The notes beneath the pieces are model-generated. The model made no database searches and was not told where the DNA came from. It worked only from the letters and a program-made list of their open reading frames with translations. A stretch of DNA of 64,000 nucleotides from the NCBI RefSeq assembly GCF_013179735.1, contig NZ_JABMEG010000001.1:2914001-2978000 (forward strand), given 5' to 3'. Below, piece by piece: positions 36,495 to 44,969 of this stretch. This DNA is from Permianibacter fluminis (GTDB taxonomy: Bacteria > Pseudomonadota > Gammaproteobacteria > Enterobacterales > Permianibacteraceae). A program made the translations under genes and the position numbers. Positions within the stretch are counted from its first letter, which is position 1. Every line of letters begins with the position of its first letter.

Positions 36495-37790
36495 TCAGTC
36501 AGGTCGGCCATCGGCACGCGGCTGACACAGCCACGGCAGATAGATTGCGAAATAGATCGCGAATGCGGCAATGGCAAGCAAACCTGACAGGCTGGCCCAG
36601 AGCCGGTAGTGCGATGGCAACAGCAGCGGCAACAACACCCGGAGCACGGCGGCCAGCACGATCAAAACATAGGCTGTCGTTTCCGCGCGGCCTACTTGCA
36701 AGGCGCGACCGGTGTGACCGCGAGCGGTGCGCGTCATCATGCCGAGGCAGAGGCCGGTGATGAGGCCCAGCGTCAGTGCATGAGTGGCGAGCAGGGCGTT
36801 CATCGGTTGCCAGCTTGCTGACGCACGCAGCAGAAATGAGATTGGCAACCAGAGGTAACTGCCATGCAAGATCCAGAGAATCGGTTTACCTAGAGTCCAG
36901 TGCGGCGCCCAGAGCCACCAACGCCACAGGTGAATCGCTGCGGCCACAATGCAAACCAGAGGAGTGACCGGGCTGGATGAGAACAACGCGACCACCAGAC
37001 CAACGGCGATCACGCTGACAACAGCGGCCTGCTCCAGATGCGGCAATTTTTTCACCGGCGCACCGGCAACGGCATTGCTGGTGAACATCGGGATCACCCG
37101 ACCGGTAATCACGGTAATAATCACGGCAATGATGGTCAAGGCCAGTTGCACCACCTGATCCGTGCGCAGCACCGGTGCGCTGCTCAGCGCGGCGTAGTGA
37201 TGCAAAGCCGACAAGCTGCCGAGCAACAGCAGCAAACCGATGAAGAAGACATTGCGACGATTGCCGGAACGCAGCAACGGAATGGCAATGCCGACTGCTG
37301 CCAGAACAAAAAAGGCGATATCGAAAATCATGCCAAGCTTGCTGAGCGAGGTCAGCAGCAGCACCCGCGCCAGCAGCCAGACACCAGCGATGACCAGCAG
37401 CGGCAAGCCGCGCGGTGTCGGTTGTCCGGTCCAGTTCTTGACGGCAGTAAATAAAAAGCCGGTGATGACCGCAGGAGTGAAACCGAACACCATTTCATGG
37501 GCATGCCAGTTGACGCCTTGCAGGTGACTGGCCATGACTGCGCCGTGACCAAACATCACCAGCCAGACCGGCAACGCGACAATCATCCAGGCTGCAGCAA
37601 GCAGATAAAATGGGCGAAAGCCGAGCGCGAGCCAAGCCGGATAACGCGGCGCGCTGGCATCGTGGATGCTGGCGAGCGGAATGAACACGGATCGGGCGGT
37701 ATCGGAACGAGACGCACCAGAAGGTGGCCCTTCAGAAGGCGGCATAGGGGAGCGATTCACCCCGGAAGGATTCGAACCCGAATGGCTCAT
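36495..37790 (-). CDS. nnrS: NnrS family membrane protein
   Basis: 431-residue haem-copper membrane protein of the NO-response family with about 12 membrane helices. Family blocks: ALGFRPFYLLAAAWMIVALP, GVNWHAHEMVFGFTPAVITG, TGQPTPRGLPLLV, GRVIPMFTSNAVAG, and the C-terminal LATHALTLGLITGLCLGMMT with RTARGHTGR. NnrS protects against nitrosative stress. Start MSHSGSNPSG has GGAG upstream. It follows norB after 82 bp on the same strand. Confidence 0.94.
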   Translation of the reverse strand: MSHSGSNPSGVNRSPMPPSEGPPSGASRSDTARSVFIPLASIHDASAPRYPAWLALGFRPFYLLAAAWMIVALPVWLVMFGHGAVMASHLQGVNWHAHEMVFGFTPAVITGFLFTAVKNWTGQPTPRGLPLLVIAGVWLLARVLLLTSLSKLGMIFDIAFFVLAAVGIAIPLLRSGNRRNVFFIGLLLLLGSLSALHHYAALSSAPVLRTDQVVQLALTIIAVIITVITGRVIPMFTSNAVAGAPVKKLPHLEQAAVVSVIAVGLVVALFSSSPVTPLVCIVAAAIHLWRWWLWAPHWTLGKPILWILHGSYLWLPISFLLRASASWQPMNALLATHALTLGLITGLCLGMMTRTARGHTGRALQVGRAETTAYVLIVLAAVLRVLLPLLLPSHYRLWASLSGLLAIAAFAIYFAIYLPWLCQPRADGRPD

Positions 37791-37813
37791 GGCAATCTCC
37801 ACACTAGCAAGAA

Positions 37814-37853
37814 CAGTGCGTGGCAAGCCGAAAATTTGGCGTGCCACGCACTG
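37814..37853. repeat. Long hairpin between norB and nnrS
   Basis: CAGTGCGTGGCA and TGCCACGCACTG are a perfect 12-bp inverted repeat; the 16-base loop itself contains CCGAAAATTTGG, which can extend the stem. No T run. Probably an mRNA-processing or stabilising element between the two genes. Confidence 0.7.
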
Positions 37854-37872
37854 TCTGGTTCAATCAACGGCT

Positions 37873-40158
37873 TCAGCTTTCGTTGCCAAGCGCAGCGCCT
37901 GCTGACGCCACCGCTGCCGCGCGACGAGCCCGCGCCTTCCAGGCCAGCGAGGCAACAAATGCGATCAAGGTAAATGCGCCAAGCGAGAACACGATATCAC
38001 CGGGCACTCGCAACCAGACCAGCGTTTCCATGACCGAGGAATGAATCACATCCGGCGAACGGGCATACCAGTAGCCGACGTCGATGCTGGCGACAGCCTG
38101 ATAGATGCCGGCAGGAACCAGGGTCATGAAAACCATGCCAACCAAGCCGAGATTGAGCAGCCAGAAGCAGGCTTTCAACGCTTTCTCATTCCACTCGATG
38201 CTGCCAGCCAAACCGCGCAGACAGAACAGCATCAGGCCGATACCGAGCATGCCGTAGACACCAAACAGCGCAGCGTGACCGTGTGCGGCCGTCGAATTCA
38301 GGCCCTGAATGTAGTACAGCGAAATCGGCGGGTTGATGAAGAAGCCGAGCAAACCGGCACCGACCAGATTCCAGAACGCGACCGCAACAAAGAACAGAAT
38401 CGGCCAGCGATACTTGGCAACCCATGGTGCGGCTTGGGTGTGACGATAGGTTTCATAGGCTTCAAATCCCACCAGCGCCAATGGCACGACTTCCAGTGCA
38501 CTGAACATGGCGCCAACCGCGATGATGGACGTCGGCGCACCGGTGAAGTACAGGTGATGCAAGGTGCCGAGAATGCCGCCGAACAGGAACACGGTGGTGG
38601 CAAACAGCACTGCGCTGCTGGCCGTCTTTGCCCGCACCAAACCGAGCCGGACAAAGATCAGCGAGATTACAGCCGTGGCGAACACTTCAAAGAAGCCTTC
38701 AACCCACAGATGGACAACCCACCAGCGGAAGTATTCAATCATCGCGAGATGGGTATGCTTGCCCCAGGTCAGGCCGGCGCCGTAGAACAAACCAATCGCA
38801 ACAGTCGACAGGAAAACGAGGCCGATCAACGGACGTTGTTCCGACTTTTCCTTCAACGCCGGCCACAGCGCGCGACCGACCAGGAACAGCCAGAACATCA
38901 AACCGATGAACAACAGGATCTGCCAGAACCGGCCCAGATCGACGTATTCATAGCCTTGATGACCGAACCAGAAGTTCATGTCCGGATGCAGTTTTTGCAT
39001 CACGCCAAACCATTCACCGACAAACGAGCCGACCACGACAATCAGCAAGGCGCCGAACAACGCATTGACGCCCCATTTCTGATATTTCGGCTCATGTCCC
39101 GACAGCGCTGGCGCAATGTACAAGCCAGTGGCGAGCCACGCGGTGGCAATCCAGAAAATGCCGAGCTGGGTATGCCAAGTGCGCACCAGCGAGTAGGGCA
39201 GGATGTCGGCGAGTTGGAAGCCATAGAACGAATGGCCTTCAACGGCGTAGTGCGCGGTGATGCCACCGAGTGTGATCTGTCCGACAAACAGCGCGGCAAC
39301 GGTCAGAAAATATTTGCCGGTGGCACGCATCGAGGCAGTCGGCTTCAAACCCCCGAGCGGATCACTGCTTGGCACCGTCAAAGACTCTTCATGCTTGGAC
39401 TTGCCGTGATGCCAAACCAGCAGACCGACACCGGCAATCAACAGGATCACGCTGCCAATCGACCAGAGCACTGTACCTGAGCTCGGCTTGTTGTCGATCA
39501 AAGGTTCGTGTGGCCAGTTGCTGGTATAACTGATGTCGTCATTCGGTCGGTTGGTGCCGGCCGACCAGGCGGTCCAGAAGAAGAACGCCGTCATCGCCTG
39601 CCGGTAATCGGCATTCGGCACGGCGTTGTTGCGGATGGCGTATTGCTCGCGCAGTTTTTCCAGCGCCGGAGCATCGCCGAACAGATCGACGTAGTGCGCT
39701 GCGACCAACTTGATCGCCTGCGCGCGCTCCGCTGACACCGTGATGGTGCCGTTGGTCGCATCGTAAGTGTTCGTGCGCATGGCCTCGACCAGCCGGGCTT
39801 TCAACGCGCCTTGGGCACCCACGCCGAGCGCGCCGAAGTCGCTGCCGTATTCGGCCTTGGCCCAGATGTCGAGCAAGGTGCTGGCTTCACGGTGCAGCCA
39901 GTCGGCCGACCAGTCCGGTGCGACATAGCCGCCGTGGCCCCAGATGGAGCCGAGCTGCTGGCCACCGACGGTCTGCCAGACCTGACGACCGAGGTCGAGA
40001 TCGGCACGGGTGTAGAGGGTTTCGCCGGCACTAGTGACAACACGTTCCGGCATTGGCGGCGCTTCGCGGTAAATCTCGCCACCGAGGTAGATCAGCACGC
40101 CGAAGCTGACCAGGAACATCAGGGCGAAGTACAGCCCAAGTCGTTTAATGTTTTGCAT
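37873..40158 (-). CDS. norB: Quinol-dependent nitric oxide reductase
   Basis: 761-residue single-subunit qNor (norZ type), reducing 2 NO to N2O with electrons from quinol. The N-terminal extension fused to the haem-copper core has GRQVWQTVGGQQLGSIWGHG and YVAPDWSADWLHREA; the core has HTQLGIFWIATAWLATGL and VVHLWVEGFFEVFATAVI with the non-haem-iron Glu. The extension has no CxxCH, so no haem c. Start MQNIKRLGLYF with GGGAG upstream. Two NsrR operators overlap its promoter. Electrons from quinol link it to the anaerobic ubiquinone genes. Confidence 0.95.
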   Translation of the reverse strand: MQNIKRLGLYFALMFLVSFGVLIYLGGEIYREAPPMPERVVTSAGETLYTRADLDLGRQVWQTVGGQQLGSIWGHGGYVAPDWSADWLHREASTLLDIWAKAEYGSDFGALGVGAQGALKARLVEAMRTNTYDATNGTITVSAERAQAIKLVAAHYVDLFGDAPALEKLREQYAIRNNAVPNADYRQAMTAFFFWTAWSAGTNRPNDDISYTSNWPHEPLIDNKPSSGTVLWSIGSVILLIAGVGLLVWHHGKSKHEESLTVPSSDPLGGLKPTASMRATGKYFLTVAALFVGQITLGGITAHYAVEGHSFYGFQLADILPYSLVRTWHTQLGIFWIATAWLATGLYIAPALSGHEPKYQKWGVNALFGALLIVVVGSFVGEWFGVMQKLHPDMNFWFGHQGYEYVDLGRFWQILLFIGLMFWLFLVGRALWPALKEKSEQRPLIGLVFLSTVAIGLFYGAGLTWGKHTHLAMIEYFRWWVVHLWVEGFFEVFATAVISLIFVRLGLVRAKTASSAVLFATTVFLFGGILGTLHHLYFTGAPTSIIAVGAMFSALEVVPLALVGFEAYETYRHTQAAPWVAKYRWPILFFVAVAFWNLVGAGLLGFFINPPISLYYIQGLNSTAAHGHAALFGVYGMLGIGLMLFCLRGLAGSIEWNEKALKACFWLLNLGLVGMVFMTLVPAGIYQAVASIDVGYWYARSPDVIHSSVMETLVWLRVPGDIVFSLGAFTLIAFVASLAWKARARRAAAVASAGAALGNES

Positions 40159-40268
40159 ACGGGAGCTCCCGAGCAGGTTTGATGGACCTTTTGAACAGGG
40201 CCTTTGGCATTTGCGCCTTTGGCAACAGAGCCTTGGCTTCCGGCCCGAGAATGAGGGCATTGGAAGTT

Positions 40269-40291
40269 AAGATTCAGACTAAATGAATCTT
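40269..40291. promoter_or_regulatory. NsrR operator 1 (norB-nsrR intergenic)
   Basis: 23-bp dyad with perfect arms AAGATTCA...TGAATCTT in the 11-1-11 form of NsrR sites. It covers the likely norB -10 (minus-strand TAGTCT), so NsrR should block norB when NO is absent. Confidence 0.8.
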
Positions 40292-40295
40292 TTAA

Positions 40296-40318
40296 AAGAT
40301 GCAATACAGATGTATCTT
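40296..40318. promoter_or_regulatory. NsrR operator 2 (norB-nsrR intergenic)
   Basis: 23-bp dyad AAGATGCA...TGTATCTT, one base from perfect and very close to the consensus AAGATGyA...TrCATCTT. It overlaps the minus-strand -35 TTGCAT of norB (17 bp from TAGTCT) and faces nsrR on the other side, suggesting joint control. Confidence 0.88.
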
Positions 40319-40332
40319 TAAATGCACAAGCC

Positions 40333-40346
40333 TTGAGGCAGGTCAA
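40333..40346. promoter_or_regulatory. Weak FNR-like box before nsrR
   Basis: TTGAGGCAGGTCAA keeps 8 of 10 conserved FNR/DNR bases, 36 bp before the nsrR start. It could serve norB or nsrR; no well-placed -10 supports either. Confidence 0.35.
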
Positions 40347-40381
40347 ACGGCAGAGCAGGTTGACCCAGAGGAGCGGTTGCA

Positions 40382-40834
40382 ATGCGCATTACCCAGTACA
40401 CCGATTACGCCTTGCGGGTCCTGATTTACCTGGGCTTGCAGCCGGACCGGCTGGCAACCATCGGCGAGATTGCCGAGCGCTACGCCATTTCGCGCAGCCA
40501 CTTGATGAAAGTGGTCAACCAGCTGGTTCAGGAAGGCTTTGTCGAGGGCGTCCGCGGCAAAGGCGGCGGCATCCGGCTGGCGCTGCCGGCCGGCGAGATC
40601 CGGGTTGGCGACGTGGTCCGGAAAATCGAACCCGACCTGATCCTGGTGGAATGTTTCGGGCCCGGTAACCATTGCGTGATCACCCCGGCGTGCGACCTGA
40701 AACGGGCGCTGTATGAGGCGCTGCAGGCCTTTCTGAAAGTGTTGGATAGCTACACGTTGGCCGATTTTCTCGGCAAACAGCGGGGTCCTTTGCTCAGTTT
40801 GCTGCAGTTGGAAGACGGCCCGGCCGCTTCTTGA
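40382..40834 (+). CDS. nsrR: NO-sensing Rrf2-family repressor NsrR
   Basis: 150-residue Rrf2 regulator. N-terminal winged helix MRITQYTDYALRVLIYLGLQ with SRSHLMKVVNQL and GFVEGVRGKGGGIRLA; cluster Cys91, Cys98 and Cys104 in VECFGPGNHCVITPACDLKR, the NsrR spacing. The iron-sulphur cluster reacts with NO and the protein leaves DNA. It is divergent from norB with two operators between them, so it is autoregulated. Confidence 0.95.
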   Translation: MRITQYTDYALRVLIYLGLQPDRLATIGEIAERYAISRSHLMKVVNQLVQEGFVEGVRGKGGGIRLALPAGEIRVGDVVRKIEPDLILVECFGPGNHCVITPACDLKRALYEALQAFLKVLDSYTLADFLGKQRGPLLSLLQLEDGPAAS

Positions 40835-40967
40835 TTGCGCCCGGGGCAAGGCGTGGACCGATCTTGGTCAAGGTTTGCTGCGGCAGCGTTCGAGGGAAAA
40901 TCGCGGCAGAACCACGGCAATGCCCCCTTGCTGCTCCGCACAATAGATTCACAATAAATGCATGTTA

Positions 40968-40981
40968 TTGACAATGATCAA
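40968..40981. promoter_or_regulatory. FNR/DNR box of nirK
   Basis: TTGACAATGATCAA, one mismatch to TTGAT-N4-ATCAA. GACACT at 41004-41009 sits at exact class II spacing, predicting a start near 41016 and a 34-nt leader to nirK. Confidence 0.85.
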
Positions 40982-41049
40982 TTCGGCCACGACGGCCGGG
41001 GCAGACACTGGCGGCGATGGTTCAATTTACCTCGCTCAAGGAGTCTGAC

Positions 41050-42465
41050 ATGCGTCGCACCCTGCCTCATGCCCTGTTGGCCCTACCGATGCTCTGGAGC
41101 GCATTTGCTGCCGCTGAGCTGCCGGTAGAAAACGCCGTGCTGACCGAAGCACCGCAAGTGCCGGCACCGATCACCCGCACCAACAATGCCAAAGTCGTGG
41201 TCAAGCTGGAGACCAAGGAAGTGGTCAAGCGCATGGCCGATGGTGTCGATTACACCTTCTGGACCTTTGGCGGCAACGTGCCCGGCAGTTTCATCCGTAT
41301 CAAGGAAGGCGACGAAGTCGAATTCCATCTGTCGAATCACCCGTCCAGCAAAATGCCGCACAACATCGACTTGCATGCGGTCACCGGTCCCGGTGGCGGC
41401 GCGGCATCCTCGTTCACCGCACCGGGACACAGCTCGCAATTCAGTTTCAAGGCACTCAATCCCGGCCTCTATGTCTATCACTGCGCAACCGCACCGGTGG
41501 GCATGCACATCGCCAATGGCATGTACGGTCTGATTCTGGTGGAACCGCGCGCCGGTCTGCCGAAAGTGGACAAAGAGTTTTACGTGATGCAGGGCGACTT
41601 CTACACCAAGGGCGCTTACGGTGAAGCCGGTCTGCAACCGTTCGACATGGAAAAAGCGATCAAGGAACAACCGGATTATGTCGTCTTCAACGGCTCGGTG
41701 GGTGCGCTGACCGGCGACAAGGCAATCACTGCCAATGTCGGTGAAACGGTTCGCCTTTTTGTCGGTAACGGCGGCCCGAACCTGATCTCCAGTTTTCACG
41801 TGATCGGCGAAATTTTCGATCGCGTCTTTATCGAAGGCGGCACCGCGACCAACAGCAACGTCGAAACCGAATTGCTGGCCGCTGGCAGCGCGGCGATTGT
41901 CGACTTCAAACTGGAAGTGCCGGGCACCTTTATCATGGTCGACCACTCAATCTTCCGCGCGTTCAACAAAGGCGCGCTCGGCATGCTGAAAGTCAGCGGC
42001 CCGGAAGACAAGGAAATTTACTCCGGCAAACAATCCGATACGGTCTATCTGCCGGAAGGTGGCGCGGTGCAGACCCTGTCCGAGCCGGTCAAGAAAGTCA
42101 CTGCGAAAAACCTGAACGAGCAAATCGCCATGGGTCAGCGCGTGTTTGATCAAAACTGTGCCGCCTGTCACCAACCGAACGGCGAGGGCATTCCGGCCGC
42201 GTTCCCGCCACTGGCCAAGTCTGACTTTCTGCTGAAAGACAAGCTGCGTGCGGTGGGTATCGTCCTGAATGGTCGTCAAGGTGCGATTGAAGTGAACGGC
42301 AAGACTTTCGTCGGTGCGATGCCCGCCATCAAACTGGATGACGAGTCGACTGCCAACGTCGTCAACTACATCCTGAACAGCTGGGGTAACAAAGGCGGCA
42401 GCGTGACCGTGGAAGATGTGGCCAAAGTGCGCGCCACCAGTAAACCCGCTGCGGAAGCTCACTAA
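41050..42465 (+). CDS. nirK: Copper nitrite reductase with fused cytochrome c domain
   Basis: 471-residue periplasmic enzyme reducing nitrite to NO. Signal peptide [22 protein letters not shown]. Type 1 copper ligands His104, His/Cys pair 144-145 (VYHCATAP), His153 and Met158; type 2 ligands His109, His144 and the late His in [17 protein letters not shown]-terminal haem c domain carries [20 protein letters not shown], so electrons may pass within the chain. AAGGAG is 7 bases before the ATG. Followed by nirV and a SCO gene in the same direction, with an FNR box upstream. Confidence 0.96.
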   Translation: MRRTLPHALLALPMLWSAFAAAELPVENAVLTEAPQVPAPITRTNNAKVVVKLETKEVVKRMADGVDYTFWTFGGNVPGSFIRIKEGDEVEFHLSNHPSSKMPHNIDLHAVTGPGGGAASSFTAPGHSSQFSFKALNPGLYVYHCATAPVGMHIANGMYGLILVEPRAGLPKVDKEFYVMQGDFYTKGAYGEAGLQPFDMEKAIKEQPDYVVFNGSVGALTGDKAITANVGETVRLFVGNGGPNLISSFHVIGEIFDRVFIEGGTATNSNVETELLAAGSAAIVDFKLEVPGTFIMVDHSIFRAFNKGALGMLKVSGPEDKEIYSGKQSDTVYLPEGGAVQTLSEPVKKVTAKNLNEQIAMGQRVFDQNCAACHQPNGEGIPAAFPPLAKSDFLLKDKLRAVGIVLNGRQGAIEVNGKTFVGAMPAIKLDDESTANVVNYILNSWGNKGGSVTVEDVAKVRATSKPAAEAH

Positions 42466-42579
42466 AACCACAGGCGACCGGTGGCAACGGCCACCGGTCG
42501 CGTTCTCATGAAGCGAATCTTACTGATACCAGTTTTATTGACACCTGTTTTGCTGAAACCTCGCTGCCGAGACCACATC

Positions 42580-43377
42580 ATGACCCATACCGATCTGCGC
42601 AGGATCATCGCGCTGCTGGCGGCGCTCTGTACTGGAGCGTTGCTGGCGGCCGAGCGGGTCAGCATTCCGGCCGGCGAATACCGGCCGCTGTTTGCCAGCG
42701 CCACCGCTGCAAAACAGCAAGTCGCCGGTTTTCAGCTGGACCGTTTGCCGGTCAGTAATCAACAGTTTGCGACGTTTGTCAGCAAAGCGGTGCGCTGGCA
42801 GCCAGAGCGGATCAATCCGCTGTTTGCTGATGAACACTATCTGCAACACTGGCAAAAAAATGCCACCACCGTGGCAGCGCCGCGGCCGGAAGAATTGCAG
42901 GCGCCGGTCACCAATGTGTCCTGGTTTGCTGCCAAAGCCTATTGCCAAGCGCAAGGTGGTCGTTTGCCAACCACAGCTGAGTGGGAATATGTGGCCAGCG
43001 CTGGCAGTGTTGATCCGCAAGCAGATGAAAAATTGATTCTTGGCTGGTATTCCGCGACAACGCCGGCATTCATGCCGGCCGCTGGCCAACGCGCTGCGAA
43101 TGCTTTTGGCGTACATGATCTGCATGGCCTGATTTGGGAATGGACCCAGGATTTCAGCGCCTCGATGACCACCGGCGAATCGCGCGGCGATAGCGCACTC
43201 GACAATCAATTCTTCTGTGGTTCGGCTGCCGCTGGGAGCGCGGATCCGAGTCAATACGCAGCTTTCATGCGGTACGCGCTGCGCTCGTCCTTGCAGGGGC
43301 GCTATACGGTCGCCAACCTTGGCTTTCGCTGCGCTTACAGTCCGTCCTCACTTAACGCCATCGAGACCACACCATGA
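42580..43377 (+). CDS. nirV: NirV-like formylglycine-generating-enzyme family protein
   Basis: 265-residue exported protein of the FGE/SUMF1 fold. Signal peptide MTHTDLRRIIALLAALCTGA; family blocks VSIPAGEYRPLF, FQLDRLPVSNQQFATFVSKA, VTNVSWFAAKAYCQAQGGRL with PTTAEWEYVA, and VHDLHGLIWEWTQDF. NirV accompanies nirK in many denitrifiers; its biochemical role is unsettled. An ATG 24 codons upstream (42508) is possible. Stop overlaps the SCO gene (ATGA). Confidence 0.88.
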   Translation: MTHTDLRRIIALLAALCTGALLAAERVSIPAGEYRPLFASATAAKQQVAGFQLDRLPVSNQQFATFVSKAVRWQPERINPLFADEHYLQHWQKNATTVAAPRPEELQAPVTNVSWFAAKAYCQAQGGRLPTTAEWEYVASAGSVDPQADEKLILGWYSATTPAFMPAAGQRAANAFGVHDLHGLIWEWTQDFSASMTTGESRGDSALDNQFFCGSAAAGSADPSQYAAFMRYALRSSLQGRYTVANLGFRCAYSPSSLNAIETTP

Positions 43378-43964
43378 AACTTCGCACACTCGCCCTGGCC
43401 AGTTTGCTGGTTTGCGGCATTGCTTCCGGCGCCACTGCAGCCACAACATCGGCCGCCGCATCGAGCGGTGCGCTACCGACCGACTCGCTTTATCACAGTG
43501 AAACGCACTGGCAGGACATGAATAATCAGTCGGTGCTGCTGCCGACGCTACAAGGCAAGGTCCAGCTGGTCGCGTTTGTCTATACCCATTGCGTCAGCAT
43601 GTGTCCGGTCATTGTCGCGGATCTGCAGCGCGTGGAAGCCATGCTGACGGATACCGAGCGTCAGCAAGTTCACTTCACGCTGATTTCACTGGATCCGGAA
43701 CGCGACCTGCCCGAGACCATGCTGGCTTTCATGCAAACCCACAAGCTCGATACCGAACATTGGCAGTTCATGCGCGGCAACGATGACGACACCCGCGAGT
43801 TGGCTATGCTGTTCAATATCCGTTATCGGCAGGAAGGCGAGGAGATTGTTCACTCGAACACCATCAGCGTGTTGGACGGATCCGGCCGATTGATTCATCA
43901 GCGGCTCGGCGCTGGCGGTCTGGATGCGGTGATGACCGCCATCCGCCAACAGCTGCGGCACTGA
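43374..43964 (+). CDS. SCO1/SenC-family copper chaperone
   Basis: 196-residue exported thioredoxin-fold protein. Signal peptide MKLRTLALASLLVCGIASGA; copper/redox CxxxC motif in YTHCVSMCPVIVADLQRVEA, and the SCO block TLISLDPERDLPETM; a late His in HSNTISVLDG is a likely third ligand. SCO proteins insert copper in CuA or other copper sites. Translationally coupled to nirV in the nirK operon, so maturation of NirK copper is a likely job; delivery to the cbb3 oxidase is the alternative. Confidence 0.9.
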   Translation: MKLRTLALASLLVCGIASGATAATTSAAASSGALPTDSLYHSETHWQDMNNQSVLLPTLQGKVQLVAFVYTHCVSMCPVIVADLQRVEAMLTDTERQQVHFTLISLDPERDLPETMLAFMQTHKLDTEHWQFMRGNDDDTRELAMLFNIRYRQEGEEIVHSNTISVLDGSGRLIHQRLGAGGLDAVMTAIRQQLRH

Positions 43965-44044
43965 ACCGGAAAACATTCACCGCAAAATTGCCATCGCCAT
44001 CGTTTGGCTTTGCAGCGGCAAAGTGTGCCGCGGCGGTCATGGAG

Positions 44045-44072
44045 AAACAAAAAGACCGGCGCGAAGCCGGTC
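44045..44072 (-). terminator. Terminator of the fnr gene
   Basis: GACCGGC-GCGAA-GCCGGTC stem; on the minus strand it is followed by TTTTTGTTT, 31 bp after the fnr stop. It may also stop transcripts coming from the nirK side (TCTCTTGTTC). Confidence 0.85.
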
Positions 44073-44102
44073 TCTTGTTCATGCCACGCAGTGGGGCGGC
44101 GT

Positions 44103-44846
44103 TTAGTCAGAATGCACGGTACAGTTGATGCCCGCCATCTCGCTCATGGTCTTCATGTCGAGAATACTGACTTCCTTGCCTTGGGCCTGGATCAATTCAG
44201 CTTTTTGATAACGGGTAAACAAACGACTGACCGTTTCAATGGTCAGGCCAAGATAATTACCGATGTCACCGCGGGTCATTGGCAGCAGAAAGCGCTGTGC
44301 CGAACGGCCGCGACGGGCGTAACGGGTGGACAGGTTAATCAGAAAGGCAGCCAGCCGCTCTTCGGCATTTTTTTTGTTCAGCAGCAGCAAGAGTTCCTGA
44401 TCTTCAAGAATTTCCCGACTCATCACTTTCAGCAGCTGCTGACGCAGCCCGGGGATGCTGCCGGACAATTCTTCCAGTTGCTCAAACGGCAGCTCGCACA
44501 CCATGGTGGTTTCCAGCGCCATGGCAAAACTCGGGTGCGATTGCTTGTAGACCGCATCAAGGCCAATCACTTCACCGGCCAGATGAAAGCCGGTGATTTG
44601 CTCTTCGCCATCCGGCGAGACGGTATAGGTCTTCAAGCTGCCACTGCGAATGGCATACAACGACTGAAAGGAATCGCCAGCGCGAAACATATGCTCGCCG
44701 CGCTGCAAGGGACGGTTGCGCTTGATGATGCTGTCGAGGTGTTCGACTTCGGCTTCGGCCAAGCTGACCGGCAGGCAAAGCTGACTGATGCTGCATTGCT
44801 GGCAAGAAATTTTTGGCATAGGACTTGCCACTTCATTGATGCGCAT
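44103..44846 (-). CDS. fnr: FNR/ANR-type oxygen-sensing regulator
   Basis: 247-residue CRP/FNR-family activator. N-terminal cluster Cys15, Cys18, Cys24 ([15 protein letters not shown]) plus Cys117 match the four 4Fe-4S ligands of FNR. The recognition helix has [10 protein letters not shown] with Glu204, Ser207 and Arg208, the residues that read TTGAT...ATCAA. It should activate nirK, hemN, ccoN, nrdD and the ubi fusion gene under low oxygen. Called anr, etrA or fnrA in other genera. Confidence 0.96.
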   Translation of the reverse strand: MRINEVASPMPKISCQQCSISQLCLPVSLAEAEVEHLDSIIKRNRPLQRGEHMFRAGDSFQSLYAIRSGSLKTYTVSPDGEEQITGFHLAGEVIGLDAVYKQSHPSFAMALETTMVCELPFEQLEELSGSIPGLRQQLLKVMSREILEDQELLLLLNKKNAEERLAAFLINLSTRYARRGRSAQRFLLPMTRGDIGNYLGLTIETVSRLFTRYQKAELIQAQGKEVSILDMKTMSEMAGINCTVHSD

Positions 44847-44926
44847 GCGTCATGCTCCTGAAAGGGACTGGTGACAAGCATAGGGCAGTGCCGGTACCAG
44901 TTCAATGAAAGCTTGTAGGGAAAGCT

Positions 44927-44950
44927 CGACTGTTGGCCATCCAACAGTCG
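44927..44950. terminator. Palindromic hairpin between hemN and fnr
   Basis: CGACTGTTGG-CCAT-CCAACAGTCG is a perfect 10-bp stem. It follows hemN on the minus strand without a good T tract (GAGCTTT) but has GTTTTC on the plus side. A weak terminator of hemN or an operator for fnr are both possible. Confidence 0.5.
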
Positions 44951-44969
44951 TTTTCATAGCTGGTCCGTC

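Noticed and set aside
38041-39480. 479-codon plus-strand open frame opposite norB
   Set aside because: Gln/His/Arg-rich translation typical of the reverse strand of a membrane-protein gene.
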